A stretch of DNA of 64,000 nt from Letharia columbiana (GCF_014066305.1 NW_023501071.1:544215-608214), one strand, 5' to 3'. Counted from the stretch's first letter, positions 27,260 to 36,916 are shown. A program made the numbers and translations. Notes: a model not told the origin generated them from the letters alone.

Positions 27260-28150
27260 TTATAAAGTATAAGATAATAATATTCTTCTCTCTCGAAATA
27301 ATTTTAAAATCGATTAAAGAGTTATTAAATAGTAAGGCTAATTTCTTAATAGCTAGAGTAGTAGTATTTTAATATTATAGATTTTAATATAATTAAGAAT
27401 ACTATTAAAAGAATCTATTAAGAAATCTCGGCTTTTAAATAAAGATTTATAAAAATTATAAATTTATAGCTAAGACTCTCGATAGAATTTCTATTATACT
27501 TCTTCTCGATAATATATAATTTAATTAGAATAATAAGTTTCTTACTATAATTATAATTTTATTTAATATTAAAGCTCTTAAATAACTTAATAAGATAAGA
27601 ATAATAGATATAAAACTCGATAATTTAGATCGTAAGCTGGTATTAGAGAGAGAATTAAAATAGAATTCTTCGATTAATAAGGCGGTTACGAGGGGAGAGG
27701 AATAGTATTCTTCGATCGATAAGGCTATTATTTCTATATTAATTAAATCGATTATTACTAAGAATAATAATAAGATAATTTTAATAGAGAACGATCTTCG
27801 TTATCTAATAGCTATAAAATCTCTTTCTTAATTACATCTACTAATTCTTTAGTTATTAAAAGTTCTCTTTCTTTCTTAATATAGGCTTTATTAATTTATA
27901 GATAATCTCGTAGACTAGTAATAACGTTCTTATTAAGAACCTCGAAGTTCTCTTTAACGTATAGAGTAAAGTTATTAGTAAAGACGTCTAAGAGTATTCT
28001 AAATTTATATATTTTATATTATTATACCCTTTAACGAACGAATTTCTTAAGCTCCTCTTAATATCTAATAATTTAACTTCTTATAATTTCTCTAATTTAC
28101 GCTTAATTATAATATCTAATAATATCTCTAAAGAATTAGATTTCTTATCC
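27260..28150 (-). pseudogene. gag-like remnant of the Copia-order element
   Basis: Just inside the LTR the minus strand repeats the sequence found after the LTR at 45.12 kb (CTCTAAGGATAAGAAATCTAATTC here, with TTCAAGGATAAGAAATC there) and follows it with RIP differences. It would encode the same gag-type protein (see 45111-46100). No frame is open. Confidence 0.55.
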
Positions 28151-28584
28151 TTAGAGTTTATTTTAATATATATTATATATTAATATAATATAAAGCTTAA
28201 TAGTATTTAATATTTTCTAAATATTTTCTCTACTAAATAGAAGTTATAGAAATTATAGAAATTATAATTCTATTTAATCGAATCGTTATAATAAGCGAAA
28301 TCGATTAAGTAATATAGAATCGTATAAAGTATCGCGGCGATATCGAGATAAACTTTCTTTAGTATATATTCTAGCTAATCTATATATTATTATTAAAATA
28401 TATTAATTAGTATTAATAATTACTTAATACTATAATTACTTATATAATAAGACTTATTACTAGATATAATATTCTTAATAATATCTAAGAAAGAAGAATA
28501 TCTATATACAGAGAAGGCCTTCATATATCAATGACTAGGCCGAATGAGTACTAGTGGTAGCGAGTGTTGAGTCGTTCCAACAAC
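28150..28584 (-). repeat. 5' LTR of the Copia-order element, less mutated at its outer end
   Basis: On the minus strand it begins TGTTGGAACGACTCAACACTCG at 28584 and matches 38985-39530 (plus strand) and 44701-45110. The outermost 75 bases (28510-28584) retain CpA and TpG; further in it is fully RIP-mutated. Confidence 0.7.
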
Positions 28585-29231
28585 AACATAGTGAGCCTGC
28601 TGCAATGGCGACGGGAACAGACCCGGCAAAACGACTACGATTCGACCTCTTCACTAAGCATGTCGACAACACACATAGTGAAGCCTGCTACCAAATGGCA
28701 TTCAACACATTCGATTCTTTCCCTACCTCCCTACCAAACCAACGAAAAGGATGGAACGAAGGATGGATTTTTGATGGCAAGAGCATGGGAGACACAGGGC
28801 AAATCTACAGTGATGCTCCCAGGCCAGGCTGCCAACAGGTGTTGGAGGATAACACATGCATGCGTTGGATTTTCTTCAATTCTACCGAAGGAATATGGCA
28901 AGAAGACTGGACAAGGAGAAGAACTCGGAGAATCTTGCTGGCACGCAGGCAAGATATGGCCAATATCTCCAGGATCTCTGAAGGACAATGTGGGTATGGC
29001 ACGCATAGCACAGTCAAGACCAGCATGCGGCCCGGCAAAACCTCGGACATGATGTTTTTGAACGAATTGAAACCATCCGATGTTTTCGACTACTACCACT
29101 ACACTTCGGCAAAATCCTCTCTGGTCGAGGCCTACACGGACTATGGATGTTTGGAGATACAAGGCAAGCAATGGGCGTGCATCTCCGGTCTACCAGCCAT
29201 GGGGGCCATGGCTATTGAGAGGGGGGGGTAG
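28585..29231 (+). mobile_element. Little-mutated 3' internal fragment of an LTR retrotransposon
   Basis: It ends in a purine tract (GAGAGGGGGGGG-TAG, about 29216-29231) directly followed by an LTR start TGTTACGAGCG, so it is the 3' end of an element on the plus strand. The part 28930-29231 recurs reversed at 44381-44700. A frame of 225 codons runs through it from 28554, but it begins in the neighbouring LTR, other frames and the opposite strand are open too, and no domain is seen. A motif around 29060-29085 (GAATTGAAACCATCCGATG) is shared with 38560 and 59650. Confidence 0.6.
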
Positions 29232-29408
29232 TGTTACGAGCGTACCCTTGACACACCACTCAGCCCTATGGCTAGCGGGCCTTGGCGGAGGCATCTCCTA
29301 CTATATCATGCCTCCTTCCTACATACATAGTTCGGTAGCCTTATTATCCTTGATCTACCTCACCCATACTGGTATCGCACCTATGCTGGTCCTGACACTA
29401 CTATTCGA
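29232..29408 (+). repeat. Truncated LTR, family 2, unmutated copy
   Basis: It starts TGTTACGAGCGTACCCTTGAC after the purine tract and matches reversed copies at 44230-44380 and 47340-47520 and the copy at 20120-20360. It breaks off at about 29405, only some 15-20 bases before the stop codon of the Ulp1-like gene. Confidence 0.65.
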
Positions 29409-29424
29409 TTTCTATCAAACAAGC

Positions 29425-32400
29425 TTACACACTATCTCTAAGCTCTTCTTGCAACGACTCGATACTCTTCACGAGCAACAGCTGCTTTTCCTTCCAGGTG
29501 TCTAGTCTCTCCGCAAGGTCACGCAAAAGTAACTTCTCGCGCCCCACTCGGTCAGATCGATCCTTGCCCTCCTCCTCACATGTTTTGACAGCTCTCTCCC
29601 ACCCTCTTTTCGCCTTCTCGAGCTCGGGTAACTTGGCCTGACAGGTGTTAAGCTTGTGTTGATACTCTTCCAGCTTTGACTGGATCATATCGCGAAGCTC
29701 CGCGCTCTGATATCCTATGTCACATTCGTTATAAGTAGTGAGCGTGTTGTGATGGGCACGCACGGTCTTCTCGAGGGCTTTGGTTTCTATCAAGGAGGTT
29801 TCGTATACATCCGTCATTCGTTTGAGCAGTTCCCTTAGGACATGCAAGACTTCATCTGAAAGGGTTAGGCGGTCTTGCGTATTGCGTAAGCGCTCACGCA
29901 TCAGCGAGATAGCTGCACACAAAGAATCTTTGAAAGCTAGAGAGTTAATTATGTCTTCTTGAACGATTTCCTTCGCAGTCACTACTTCAGGTGCCTGACC
30001 TGCCTTGCGCGTGACGGGGGGTATCTTCAAATCGATCTCGGCAAGCTTCTCAAGTCGGTGACTATTCGTGCTGTCGTCGTCAAGTAGGGAATCCAGAACT
30101 CCGCGCCAGAGGTCGGGGTCGATGCATGGCGGCATAGGAGTTTTAAGCATGGTGTGGAAGGCATTCACAATGATGTAAATGCCACAGTCGTGTAAATTGT
30201 TTTGAGCCGAACAATCTACTGTATTGAATTTCCACTCGATGCTGGTAGCTTCAGACGAAGCTTCGGACATTTGAGAATTCAGACTTGCTAGGAGTTTGTC
30301 GATTGCTTGTCGAGCCTTCGATTCGTAGGCTGGATTCGGTAATGAATTCCAGAAATACGAAGTACTGGCAAGGATATCGATTGTGATCAACGTCCAATGC
30401 CTCTTCTGGAGCAGCAATGGCAAAATCCACCAAGAATCCTCGCCAACTCCTCGACGCAAACGGGCTACGGTGTTAGCGGACAAGAAGGCAGGATCAAAAA
30501 CTCGAATGCCATTGAACTGGCATCGATCAAGCACGGACTGAATAGCGGTAGTAGACAGCCATGTTCCAGGCCTGAAGCTACGCCTCGCACCTTGGAGATC
30601 GTTGCTTGGTATTTGGCGTCCTGAACAAGGGGCGCTTTCCTTATCTTTTGTAGTTGAAGCTTGGCAACCTGGGTCATCTACTTGAGCTGGCGCACCTGCT
30701 TGAGCCGATTCGTTTGCTTGAATTGGTTCGTCTGCTGGAGCTTGTTTGGGGTTGTGGATGGAACTATCAATGACGTTATCGATGCCGTTAAAACTCCCCT
30801 TATTGACTCCGCTGCCCATGAGACTGTGACTGCCATCATCGCTCTTAATGCCGCTGTCCCTCCTGCTGTGGATAGTGTCCCTGGCATCTCCGTTGTCGCT
30901 ACCGTTATCGATGCTATGTTGAATGCCGTCGCTCGCATTAATGTCACTGGTGCCAGGGTTATTACCATTGTCAATGCAACTGTTCATACCGCCAGGTAGA
31001 GCATTCCTGCTATCATCGACGTCTTTGTTTCGCTCGTCCTTGTTAATGGCTTTGCGAGGTTCGCTAGCATCTCCATTATTGCCCCCATATCCATCAATAG
31101 CATCGCTCATTTTGGCATTTGATCCCCCAGGTGAGAGTAGATCATCTAGGTGCCCTGCCTTGAGCTCAGGCGACATTGCCGATGGGCTGGAAGGTAGTAT
31201 GATAGGGGAGTCGCAGTCTGCCATAGCCGGTTCCCCATCATGGCGCATCACTTCTGGGCTCATAGCACGGTCAAGGTTGAGTTCAGCTTCGGTTGTTTTT
31301 TGAAGCTTGAGTTTTCTACGCCTGAGTCCGGTGAAGGAATTCAACTTGGCGGGATCTGGACGTTTATCAGCATCTTGGATGAGATGAGCGTGAAGAGAGA
31401 TCTTACAGGGAGGTAGAACAACGCGAGGAGTGGGTCCCTTGGATACCCTCTCCTTGAGGGCTGCTGGCAATGTCGTGAAAGTGTCCTTTGCATCGAAAGC
31501 TGACCGTGTGGGTGCGTTTCCCTCTTCTTTTGAGGTGGTGAGCTCCACATTAGCTTCGCCCAACTCACTCGCATCCTGGTCTTCACTCTTGATCGATGTC
31601 GATGAAGTGGGATTAGGTCTTTGAGGGCTCTGAGCTTGAGAAAGCCCATTGGCGAGCTTCCTGCGCTTGCTAATAGGTTCGATGTCGGCTGTCATGGATT
31701 GTGAGTCTACGGGAGGAGATGAGGGAGCGGTGCTATGACGACGGCGCGTAGGCGTGGAGAAGCTACGCGAAGAAGAGGTGGATCCAAAGTTGGACGGCAG
31801 TGAGTGTACGCTGTGATTGTCACTGAGGTCCTCTGCTTCGCCAAATTGCACAGGTTTGAAGACGATAGGGGATTCAGGCTGCGGTGAGTCTTTTCGTAGA
31901 TCACCTGGCATGGCCTTCGTAACCTGTGCCTCGCGCTTGTTGTGGATTCTGCTTTTGCTAGCGGTGATGGCGTTCTGGACATCCACTGTCATGAGGGTGG
32001 CGACTTTGGAGACACCAGAGGCCTTGGTGGTCCTTCGCTTGGTAATCTGCATGAGCAACATAGCCTTTGCATCCTCTTTGCTGTCACCAAGTCGACATAG
32101 CTTAGCCAACTCGGTAGCCAGTCGAACCGAGCACTTTTGGTTCTTCTCACATACGTTCCATCCTCCCCATCGCTCGCCAAGCAAAGCATTAGCGTTTTGA
32201 TTGATACTGACACGTTGAGCTTGCGCTCTGAGAATGCAAGCTCGAACCTCCCCTTCCCGACCTGCTACGACCTGCTCAGCGACATTGAGTCGTACAGCAG
32301 TACCGAGCGTGCATAGCACCATGACATCGTTCTTCGCTACGCGGGTAGCACATTTCTTGAGAAGGCCAGCCAGGACTAATGTTGGTGAAAGAGGTCCACT

Positions 32401-32646
32401 CTGCGCAAGGCATTTCAAGATTGTGGCGTTGGCTTCAGCTTGGCTGTTGTAATAGAAGTCCTCTTCGTCAGCAAGCAGTTGAGACCAGTCGTAGGCTATC
32501 CCTTCAGCTTCCTTAGTTAGCGCCATGGCAAACTCTATACGAGTTCCTTTCAGGTAGAAGGTAATGAATAATGAGGCCAAGATTATATGAGGTGTTGCAC
32601 TTGGGAAATTAGGATTTTCCCAAGTGCCTTGGCAACAAGGTAACAC
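29425..32646 (-). CDS. Ulp1-like (peptidase C48 fold) protein with C-terminal coiled coil
   Basis: A 1073-codon intronless frame. Residues 690-850 resemble the Ulp1/SENP SUMO-protease fold: His750 in KRHWTLITID, the second triad position at Asn767 in FWNSL, Gln815 and Cys821 in AQNNLHDCGIY. Spacings (17 from His to the acid position, 6 from Gln to Cys) match Ulp1, but Asn replaces the usual Asp. Residues 250-330 are Ser/Pro-rich with a basic SKRRK (326-330). Residues 505-660 are low-complexity, rich in Asp/Asn/Gly/Ser. Residues 900-1070 look like coiled coil. It may deconjugate SUMO or act as a degenerate scaffold. Start: the first Met is at 32646, but Met41 (MALTKEAEG, 32526) is likelier, because the first 40 residues overlap a hairpin. 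Codon use is normal. Transposon sequence lies right behind the stop, so the 3' end may be truncated. The family also occurs in fungal transposons, and a divergent broken gene adjoins it. Confidence 0.8.
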   Translation of the reverse strand: MLPCCQGTWENPNFPSATPHIILASLFITFYLKGTRIEFAMALTKEAEGIAYDWSQLLADEEDFYYNSQAEANATILKCLAQSGPLSPTLVLAGLLKKCATRVAKNDVMVLCTLGTAVRLNVAEQVVAGREGEVRACILRAQAQRVSINQNANALLGERWGGWNVCEKNQKCSVRLATELAKLCRLGDSKEDAKAMLLMQITKRRTTKASGVSKVATLMTVDVQNAITASKSRIHNKREAQVTKAMPGDLRKDSPQPESPIVFKPVQFGEAEDLSDNHSVHSLPSNFGSTSSSRSFSTPTRRRHSTAPSSPPVDSQSMTADIEPISKRRKLANGLSQAQSPQRPNPTSSTSIKSEDQDASELGEANVELTTSKEEGNAPTRSAFDAKDTFTTLPAALKERVSKGPTPRVVLPPCKISLHAHLIQDADKRPDPAKLNSFTGLRRRKLKLQKTTEAELNLDRAMSPEVMRHDGEPAMADCDSPIILPSSPSAMSPELKAGHLDDLLSPGGSNAKMSDAIDGYGGNNGDASEPRKAINKDERNKDVDDSRNALPGGMNSCIDNGNNPGTSDINASDGIQHSIDNGSDNGDARDTIHSRRDSGIKSDDGSHSLMGSGVNKGSFNGIDNVIDSSIHNPKQAPADEPIQANESAQAGAPAQVDDPGCQASTTKDKESAPCSGRQIPSNDLQGARRSFRPGTWLSTTAIQSVLDRCQFNGIRVFDPAFLSANTVARLRRGVGEDSWWILPLLLQKRHWTLITIDILASTSYFWNSLPNPAYESKARQAIDKLLASLNSQMSEASSEATSIEWKFNTVDCSAQNNLHDCGIYIIVNAFHTMLKTPMPPCIDPDLWRGVLDSLLDDDSTNSHRLEKLAEIDLKIPPVTRKAGQAPEVVTAKEIVQEDIINSLAFKDSLCAAISLMRERLRNTQDRLTLSDEVLHVLRELLKRMTDVYETSLIETKALEKTVRAHHNTLTTYNECDIGYQSAELRDMIQSKLEEYQHKLNTCQAKLPELEKAKRGWERAVKTCEEEGKDRSDRVGREKLLLRDLAERLDTWKEKQLLLVKSIESLQEELRDSV
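32591..32646. other. Strong inverted repeat at the 5' end of the Ulp1-like gene
   Basis: GCACTTGGGAAA (32597-32608) and TTTCCCAAGTGC (32616-32627 region) pair perfectly around a 7-base loop. GGTGTT (32591) and AACACC (32642) extend the symmetry with gaps. It falls within the first 40 codons of the longest reading frame, which argues for the downstream start, and could form a 5' UTR hairpin or be a small-element remnant. Confidence 0.65.
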
Positions 32647-32915
32647 CCTTTACTCCAAACGGTAGTTTTTACCGGTAGAGTACTGATTAGCCGAGGCTCC
32701 AAGATAGCCAGCCCCATTGCCCTAACCCTAAGTGTATCGGCGGACCTTCCTTTTTGGGTCGATTTGGACAGAATACTCAGTTCAAATCATAGCCCGAGGG
32801 TCGGATAAGGGTCGAGGATAAAAGTCTCCGCCATCACCGCTACAACTACAAACTACAAACTACAAACTACCTAGACATCAGCCTCATCCCTCCTTTCCCC
32901 AACACCATTTCGACA
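32647..32915. promoter_or_regulatory. Shared divergent promoter region
   Basis: About 270 bases lie between two genes pointing apart. For the plus-strand gene there is a TATA-like GGATAAAAG at about 32817. A tandem CTACAAACTACAAACTACAAACTAC follows (32851-32870), then a pyrimidine-rich tract CCCTCCTTTCCCC (32888-32900) shortly before the ATG at 32916, typical of fungal promoters. GGTAGTTTTTACCGG near 32662 is a short palindrome. Confidence 0.5.
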
Positions 32916-33279
32916 ATGGCCCGGCCCTCTAAAGTTCAAGCTCGGGCTCGCTAAGAGGTTGGGGTACTTATCAAGACGCTCAACGATCGAAAAGTAACGC
33001 CTACAATGGAAAAGGTCATTGTAGGTCAAGCGCACCAACTCCTATGCGTTGACTTTGGCTGATGCAAAGACTGGCATTTGGTGGAGCATTTCTGCCTGCA
33101 GTACTTATACACTGGAGCTCAATCACACATTGATCGCCGCCGTCAAGTCGTACTCAAAGCCGGGCGCAAGGCAGCCGAATCCAAGGCAGACCAAAGACCT
33201 AGTCGACTACGGAAGAATTCCCGAAGACGTCCCCGAAGACTTAGTCCACTGCATAAGCCAGATGAGCAGGAAGATGGCG

Positions 33280-33500
33280 ATCAAAATGAAGAACGAGGTG
33301 CCGATCAAGATGAGGACCAGGACATCGAGCAAGATGAGGAGGAGGGTGGTGACCAAGATGAGGAACAAGGTGCCGAGCAAGATGAGGACCAGGACATCGA
33401 GCAAGATGAGGACCAGGACATCGAGCAAGATAAGGAGGAGGGTGGTGACCAAGATGAGGAACAAGGTGCCGATCAAGATGAGGACCAGGACATCGAGTAA
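33280..33500 (+). repeat. Coding minisatellite of 36/72-bp units
   Basis: Units built from GATGAGGACCAGGACATCGA and GAGGAGGGTGGTGACCAAGA recur with a period of 72 bp and an inserted 36-bp half unit. All lengths are multiples of three, so the frame was kept while the gene was active. Confidence 0.8.
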
Positions 33501-35227
33501 GATAAGGAGGAGGGTGGTGACCAAGATGAGAGATAGAGTATTGAGCTACAACGTCATGGGCAAGATGAGATAGAAGATGTAGAACAAACGCGACGCAGAA
33601 GGTGGTGAGCAAGAGCGGGGACAGGGTGGTAAGGAAGATGGGGTACAAGGTGGTGAGCAAGATAAGGAAGAAGGTGATAACCAGGATGAGAAAGAAGGCA
33701 GTGATGAAAATGAAGGAGTCAACGATCAGACTGAAGATCCTCCATCACCGGATTCTTCATTACCTCCCCATTCATCGCCCTCCCTACCCCAGAATTCCGA
33801 TAAGGACGAAGGATTGGCAGCCGTCGTTCGAACGGCGCCAACGGACCAGCGTAGACGGGCAAGTACTACAACATGTCCCTTGGAATATCCGCGAGAACTC
33901 CTCGGTCGTATGACTATGGAGCTCCGCCTCAGTGAAAGCACTAACGAGCCCTACTCTTGGAGAGACTGTAAACGAGCTACTCTTGGACAGAGCAGTTTGG
34001 ATCGCATATGAGAAGGCTCGCGAGAAGAAGTCAAAGAAACCCAGGGACAAGGGAAAGCCACTCGCCAACAGCATAGAGGAACTCATTCTCCTGATCAGTT
34101 CTCTCTTCACGCCTGATATCTACTTGGAGCTCAAGGCTAGCATTCACATACTAAGGCGTACGGGTGTCGCGAATCTCGCTCGAGATAGGCGTAACGAATC
34201 GGCACAGGGCTATAGCCTGGCAGGTATGGCTCCTGATGGCGAACTACCCAATACTATAAGGGCGCTTCAGCAGCGGTGGGACCATGCACGTCATCTCACA
34301 AGCTTAGGAGATAGTTGCTGGCATAAGGTCGATCTTACGCTAATCAGATTGGAGCTCTATAATTACTGGAATCAAGCTCTCAAAATATACACTTCTACTT
34401 TCGACGATGACGTGTCTGTAAAGGATCGAAGATATATGGAACGGTTCGTCGATCGCGCTTTACCAGGACCGGGACGTCGTGGGAAGCGTGGTGGGAAACG
34501 CGCCGATAAACTAAAGCGTGCTCTTAGTCCGTACTTGGGTAGTTACGGAGAAGAAAGCAAAGACCATGTGGGACTATGCGATCAGGGTCGGAAGTCACGT
34601 TGCGGTATTCAACCAACTTTGGGGTTTGCCTCCTCTAATTAAACCGTCCAAGTACGTCTACCCAGCCCTCAAGTAGCTTCCCCAACGTTTTGAACCTGAC
34701 CATATACAAACATCCCCTTAGGCTTCTCAACATTGGACTTCCCCTTCTCGAATTCGCCATACCCTTCTTGCTAGAACGACATCCCTCTCTCATTCATATT
34801 CAAAATGTCATTCATAAAGACTATGTCTCACTACTGAGAAATGGCATTTCCCTAAATCCGAGGGCCTTACGCTTTGCCACAACGGCCCCCAAGGATGCTT
34901 TGGCATTCGGTAACGCCTGCGATGAGAATCTTATAGGCCTGATTGGCCTTTTTGGATATTGTTCTCTCGAGGAAGCTAAGATCGAGCTATCACCTGAATA
35001 GCAACCGGCGCCGCCAACTCGACCACCTCAGCCTCAGCCTCAGCCAAGCACGCCTGGTCGAGGTTCTGGTCCTTTGACACCGCCTCCGACTGAGAGCCAG
35101 CATCGCGCAACTTCCGCTGTCACAATCAAGACCCTCCCTGATAATCGTTCTTGGAGCGAAGGTCAAGACGAAGCCATTGACGAAGATTCCTTTCGTGGTG
35201 GAGAAAGACTATTTGAGCGTGATGATG

Positions 35228-35275
35228 ATGGCGATGGCGATGGCGATGGCGATGGCGATGGCGATGGCGATGGCT
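35228..35275 (+). repeat. GATGGC hexanucleotide run encoding Asp-Gly repeats
   Basis: GATGAT followed by about seven GATGGC units near the end of the broken gene; gives an Asp-Gly tail. Simple-sequence expansion in frame. Confidence 0.85.
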
Positions 35276-35328
35276 TGATTCCTCGACGATCAGCTTATCC
35301 CGTTTACAGCAGGCTGATTACCCAATGA

Positions 35329-36340
35329 CTCAAGCAAAAGGAAAAGGAAAAGCAAGAGCACGATCGCACTCACAAAGGAACGAGTGTCCTACTCCTCACA
35401 ACGATGCGAATTCCGGCACTTCTAAACGAAAGCGTCCGAATTAATCCTTAACCCTAAGGCGCTAGGGGGTGCGGCACATGCAGCGCTTGAAATCGCCCCG
35501 CCCCGCCCCGCCCCGCCCAGCCATAGGCCTTAGACTGGGGCGAGGGCGAACTCGAGAGAGAGAGGGCTAGGGCGGGGCGGGGCTATAGGGAGGTTTAGAC
35601 GAGGGCTGAGATGCTGAATTCCAACAGTGATAAACTGGAAATCGGCGAGACGTGGCGCTCCCGTTACAATAGATGGCTCCATCAGCGAGGGCAAACTCCC
35701 AAGACCGCAGAGCATAGGGAGAGTGCTGGAGTGTGGAGAAGATGTCGCCTTCGTAACGTGCTCCACGATTGTTGAGGATAGGAGTTTCGAGAAACTCCAG
35801 CGATCCTATACGGGAGGAAGGCAAAGAAGGCTTTATGTCTCGCTTCCGGCGCGCCATAAATTACGTTTGAGGTAACGATAATCCCTCGAACGCCGGGGTA
35901 GTGAGTGTCGAAATGTAGAGATTCAGGGATGTGACGACATGTGTGTTTGCCTACATGCAGCCCGTATGTTGAGAACGTCCTCTTTCCGCTAGGCCAGAAC
36001 GATTAATAACAGGCCTTTCTGACCAGATATTTATGCAACGTTCCAGTTTCTTTGATCACAGTAAGACAATCTGCAGGATGCCGATTTCACCATACCTTTT
36101 TCGTGCAATCGGCTATGCGTATTTCCTATTTCATTGTCCACAGCAAGCAGGATGGCGATGTTATGATATCGTTTTCTGGATACAAATATCATCCTCTGGT
36201 CCATCTCCCTGAAATACAGCATCTCGTAGCATCAAGCTCGCATTTTCCCTACGCACCAGCTTCAGCATCTGTCAGGCAAACATTCTTACAAGCCCGTCTA
36301 CCCTGAATTCAGAAACGATCCCCAATACCTTCAGTTCACC
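35329..36340. other. Intergenic region with GC-rich inverted repeat, no confident gene
   Basis: Short overlapping frames exist on both strands (for example 35567-35857 minus, 35627-35875 plus), but none has coding evidence beyond being open. At 35494-35520 a CCCCG run (four units) is mirrored by GGGGCGGGGCGGGG at 35571-35584, able to form a GC-rich stem around about 50 bases with a GAGAGAGAGAG run. The last 100 bases before 36341 hold the membrane-protein promoter; no clear TATA box. Confidence 0.5.
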
Positions 36341-36916
36341 ATGTCCTCCGAAACCTTTGTCAACTTCGTGATGCTGCTCATTCCCGCTGGCGCCGCTGGC
36401 GCCGCTGGTGCCGCTGCATTAAGATGGGTACTCCTCACTTTCGGCCCTGCAGCCATGATCAAAGCGGCCAAGGAAGCGGGCTCCTATGTCGTTGTGACGG
36501 TGATTGCGGGCCTACAGAAAATCGCGCGTCCAGAGACCTTTCATTATGCCTGGGCCATCGTTACCGAAGCCCTTGAGCAAATCCAGAGCCTCATCCATAC
36601 CATCCGTTCGCTACCTTGGAACGACTATGTCAGCATGGCCAAGCACGGTCTGGCATCACTGGGTCTTCTCTCATCGATCTTCAAGGATATCATCAGCAAA
36701 GCGATCAGCCCAGAAGCGGGCACATGTGCTCAGCTACTCCTATACGGTATGCTAGCGATGCTCGTCGGCAACGTCCTGTTCATGTTCTATCAAAAGGTCT
36801 GTTTCGCTTGGAATATCGTCTATTTTATTCTCTCTCGGATTCTTCGTCTCCTCTGGGCCATCATCCTCGGTATCCTTTGGCCCGTACGTTTCCTCCTATC
36901 CATCTTCCGCCACTGA
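36341..36916 (+). CDS. Small multi-pass membrane protein, function unknown
   Basis: An intronless frame of 191 codons with a good start context (TTCACCATGTCC). Hydrophobic segments lie at about residues 6-35 (with a GAAGAAGAA run from a GCTGGCGCC-type DNA repeat at 36388-36414), 46-60, 128-150 and 152-188. The last is very rich in Leu, Ile and Trp and ends in a short basic tail (FRH). The middle (60-127) is amphipathic. The Gly/Ala-rich start followed by membrane helices is loosely reminiscent of small Gly/Ala-rich membrane proteins, such as the interferon-induced 6-16 family described in fungi, but I cannot establish this. It sits convergent to the gene at 37249-37872. Base composition is normal and no mutation damage is seen, so it is probably a live single-copy gene. 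The membrane call is sound; the function is unknown. Confidence 0.7.
   Translation: MSSETFVNFVMLLIPAGAAGAAGAAALRWVLLTFGPAAMIKAAKEAGSYVVVTVIAGLQKIARPETFHYAWAIVTEALEQIQSLIHTIRSLPWNDYVSMAKHGLASLGLLSSIFKDIISKAISPEAGTCAQLLLYGMLAMLVGNVLFMFYQKVCFAWNIVYFILSRILRLLWAIILGILWPVRFLLSIFRH

Larger units (their letters stand above)
20985..28584 (-). mobile_element. RIP-degraded Copia-order LTR retrotransposon with a nested mariner
   Basis: Minus-strand order is LTR (28584 to about 28150), gag-like region, integrase C-terminus (23.4-23.05 kb), reverse transcriptase/RNase H (22.5-21.8 kb) and a 3' LTR fragment. Integrase before reverse transcriptase is the Copia order. The gag start matches the plus-strand gag at 45.1 kb. 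A 2121-bp mariner element (25128-27248) interrupts it upstream of the integrase. About 2.3 kb between 23.4 and 25.1 kb is too damaged to read. Confidence 0.7.
32916..35328 (+). pseudogene. Broken gene for an acidic-repeat protein, divergent to the Ulp1-like gene
   Basis: From ATG 32916 (context CGACAATGG) frame 3 reads MARPSKVQARAR, then TAA (32952), then VIVGQAHQLLCVDFG, TGA (33060). A long stretch follows with tandem acidic 24-residue units (GGDQDEEQGA-DQDEDQDIEQ type, 33290-33500), ended by TAA (33498) and TAG (33534). Coding continues in frame 1 (33601-34011: acidic, then PPSPDSSLPPHSSPS and LEYPRELLGRMTMELRLSES), shifts to frame 2 (about 33965-34560: TVNELLLDRAVWIAYEKARE, YNYWNQALKIYTSTFDDD), to frame 3 (34557-34670: MWDYAIRVGSHVAVFNQLWG) and back to frame 1 (34690-35328, with TAG at 34999), ending in a Gln/Pro stretch and a Gly-Asp repeat. 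Each of the first four stops is one C-to-T or G-to-A change from a sense codon. Introns do not explain the shifts well. Original length about 800 residues; no family recognised. Confidence 0.65.

Noticed and set aside
28554..29231. 225-codon frame at the left edge of the gene island
   Set aside because: It starts inside an LTR, all neighbouring frames on both strands are also open, and the sequence is the polypurine-tract end of a retrotransposon that recurs at 44.4-44.7 kb.
32714..32730. CCCTAACCCTAAG, and TTAACCCTAAGG at 35446, as telomere-like repeats
   Set aside because: Only one or two partial TTAGGG units at each place, far too short for a telomere scar.
33207..33660. Long hydrophobic frames antisense to the acidic repeats
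   Set aside because: They are the complement of the GAG/GAC-rich coding minisatellite and not a leucine-rich membrane protein.
35567..35875. Possible small genes on both strands downstream of the broken gene
   Set aside because: Overlapping open frames in several readings, no start context or motif that favours one; left as intergenic.
36341..36414. The Gly-Ala run as a secretion signal or collagen-like domain
   Set aside because: The run is short, comes from a local DNA repeat and sits in the middle of a hydrophobic segment.
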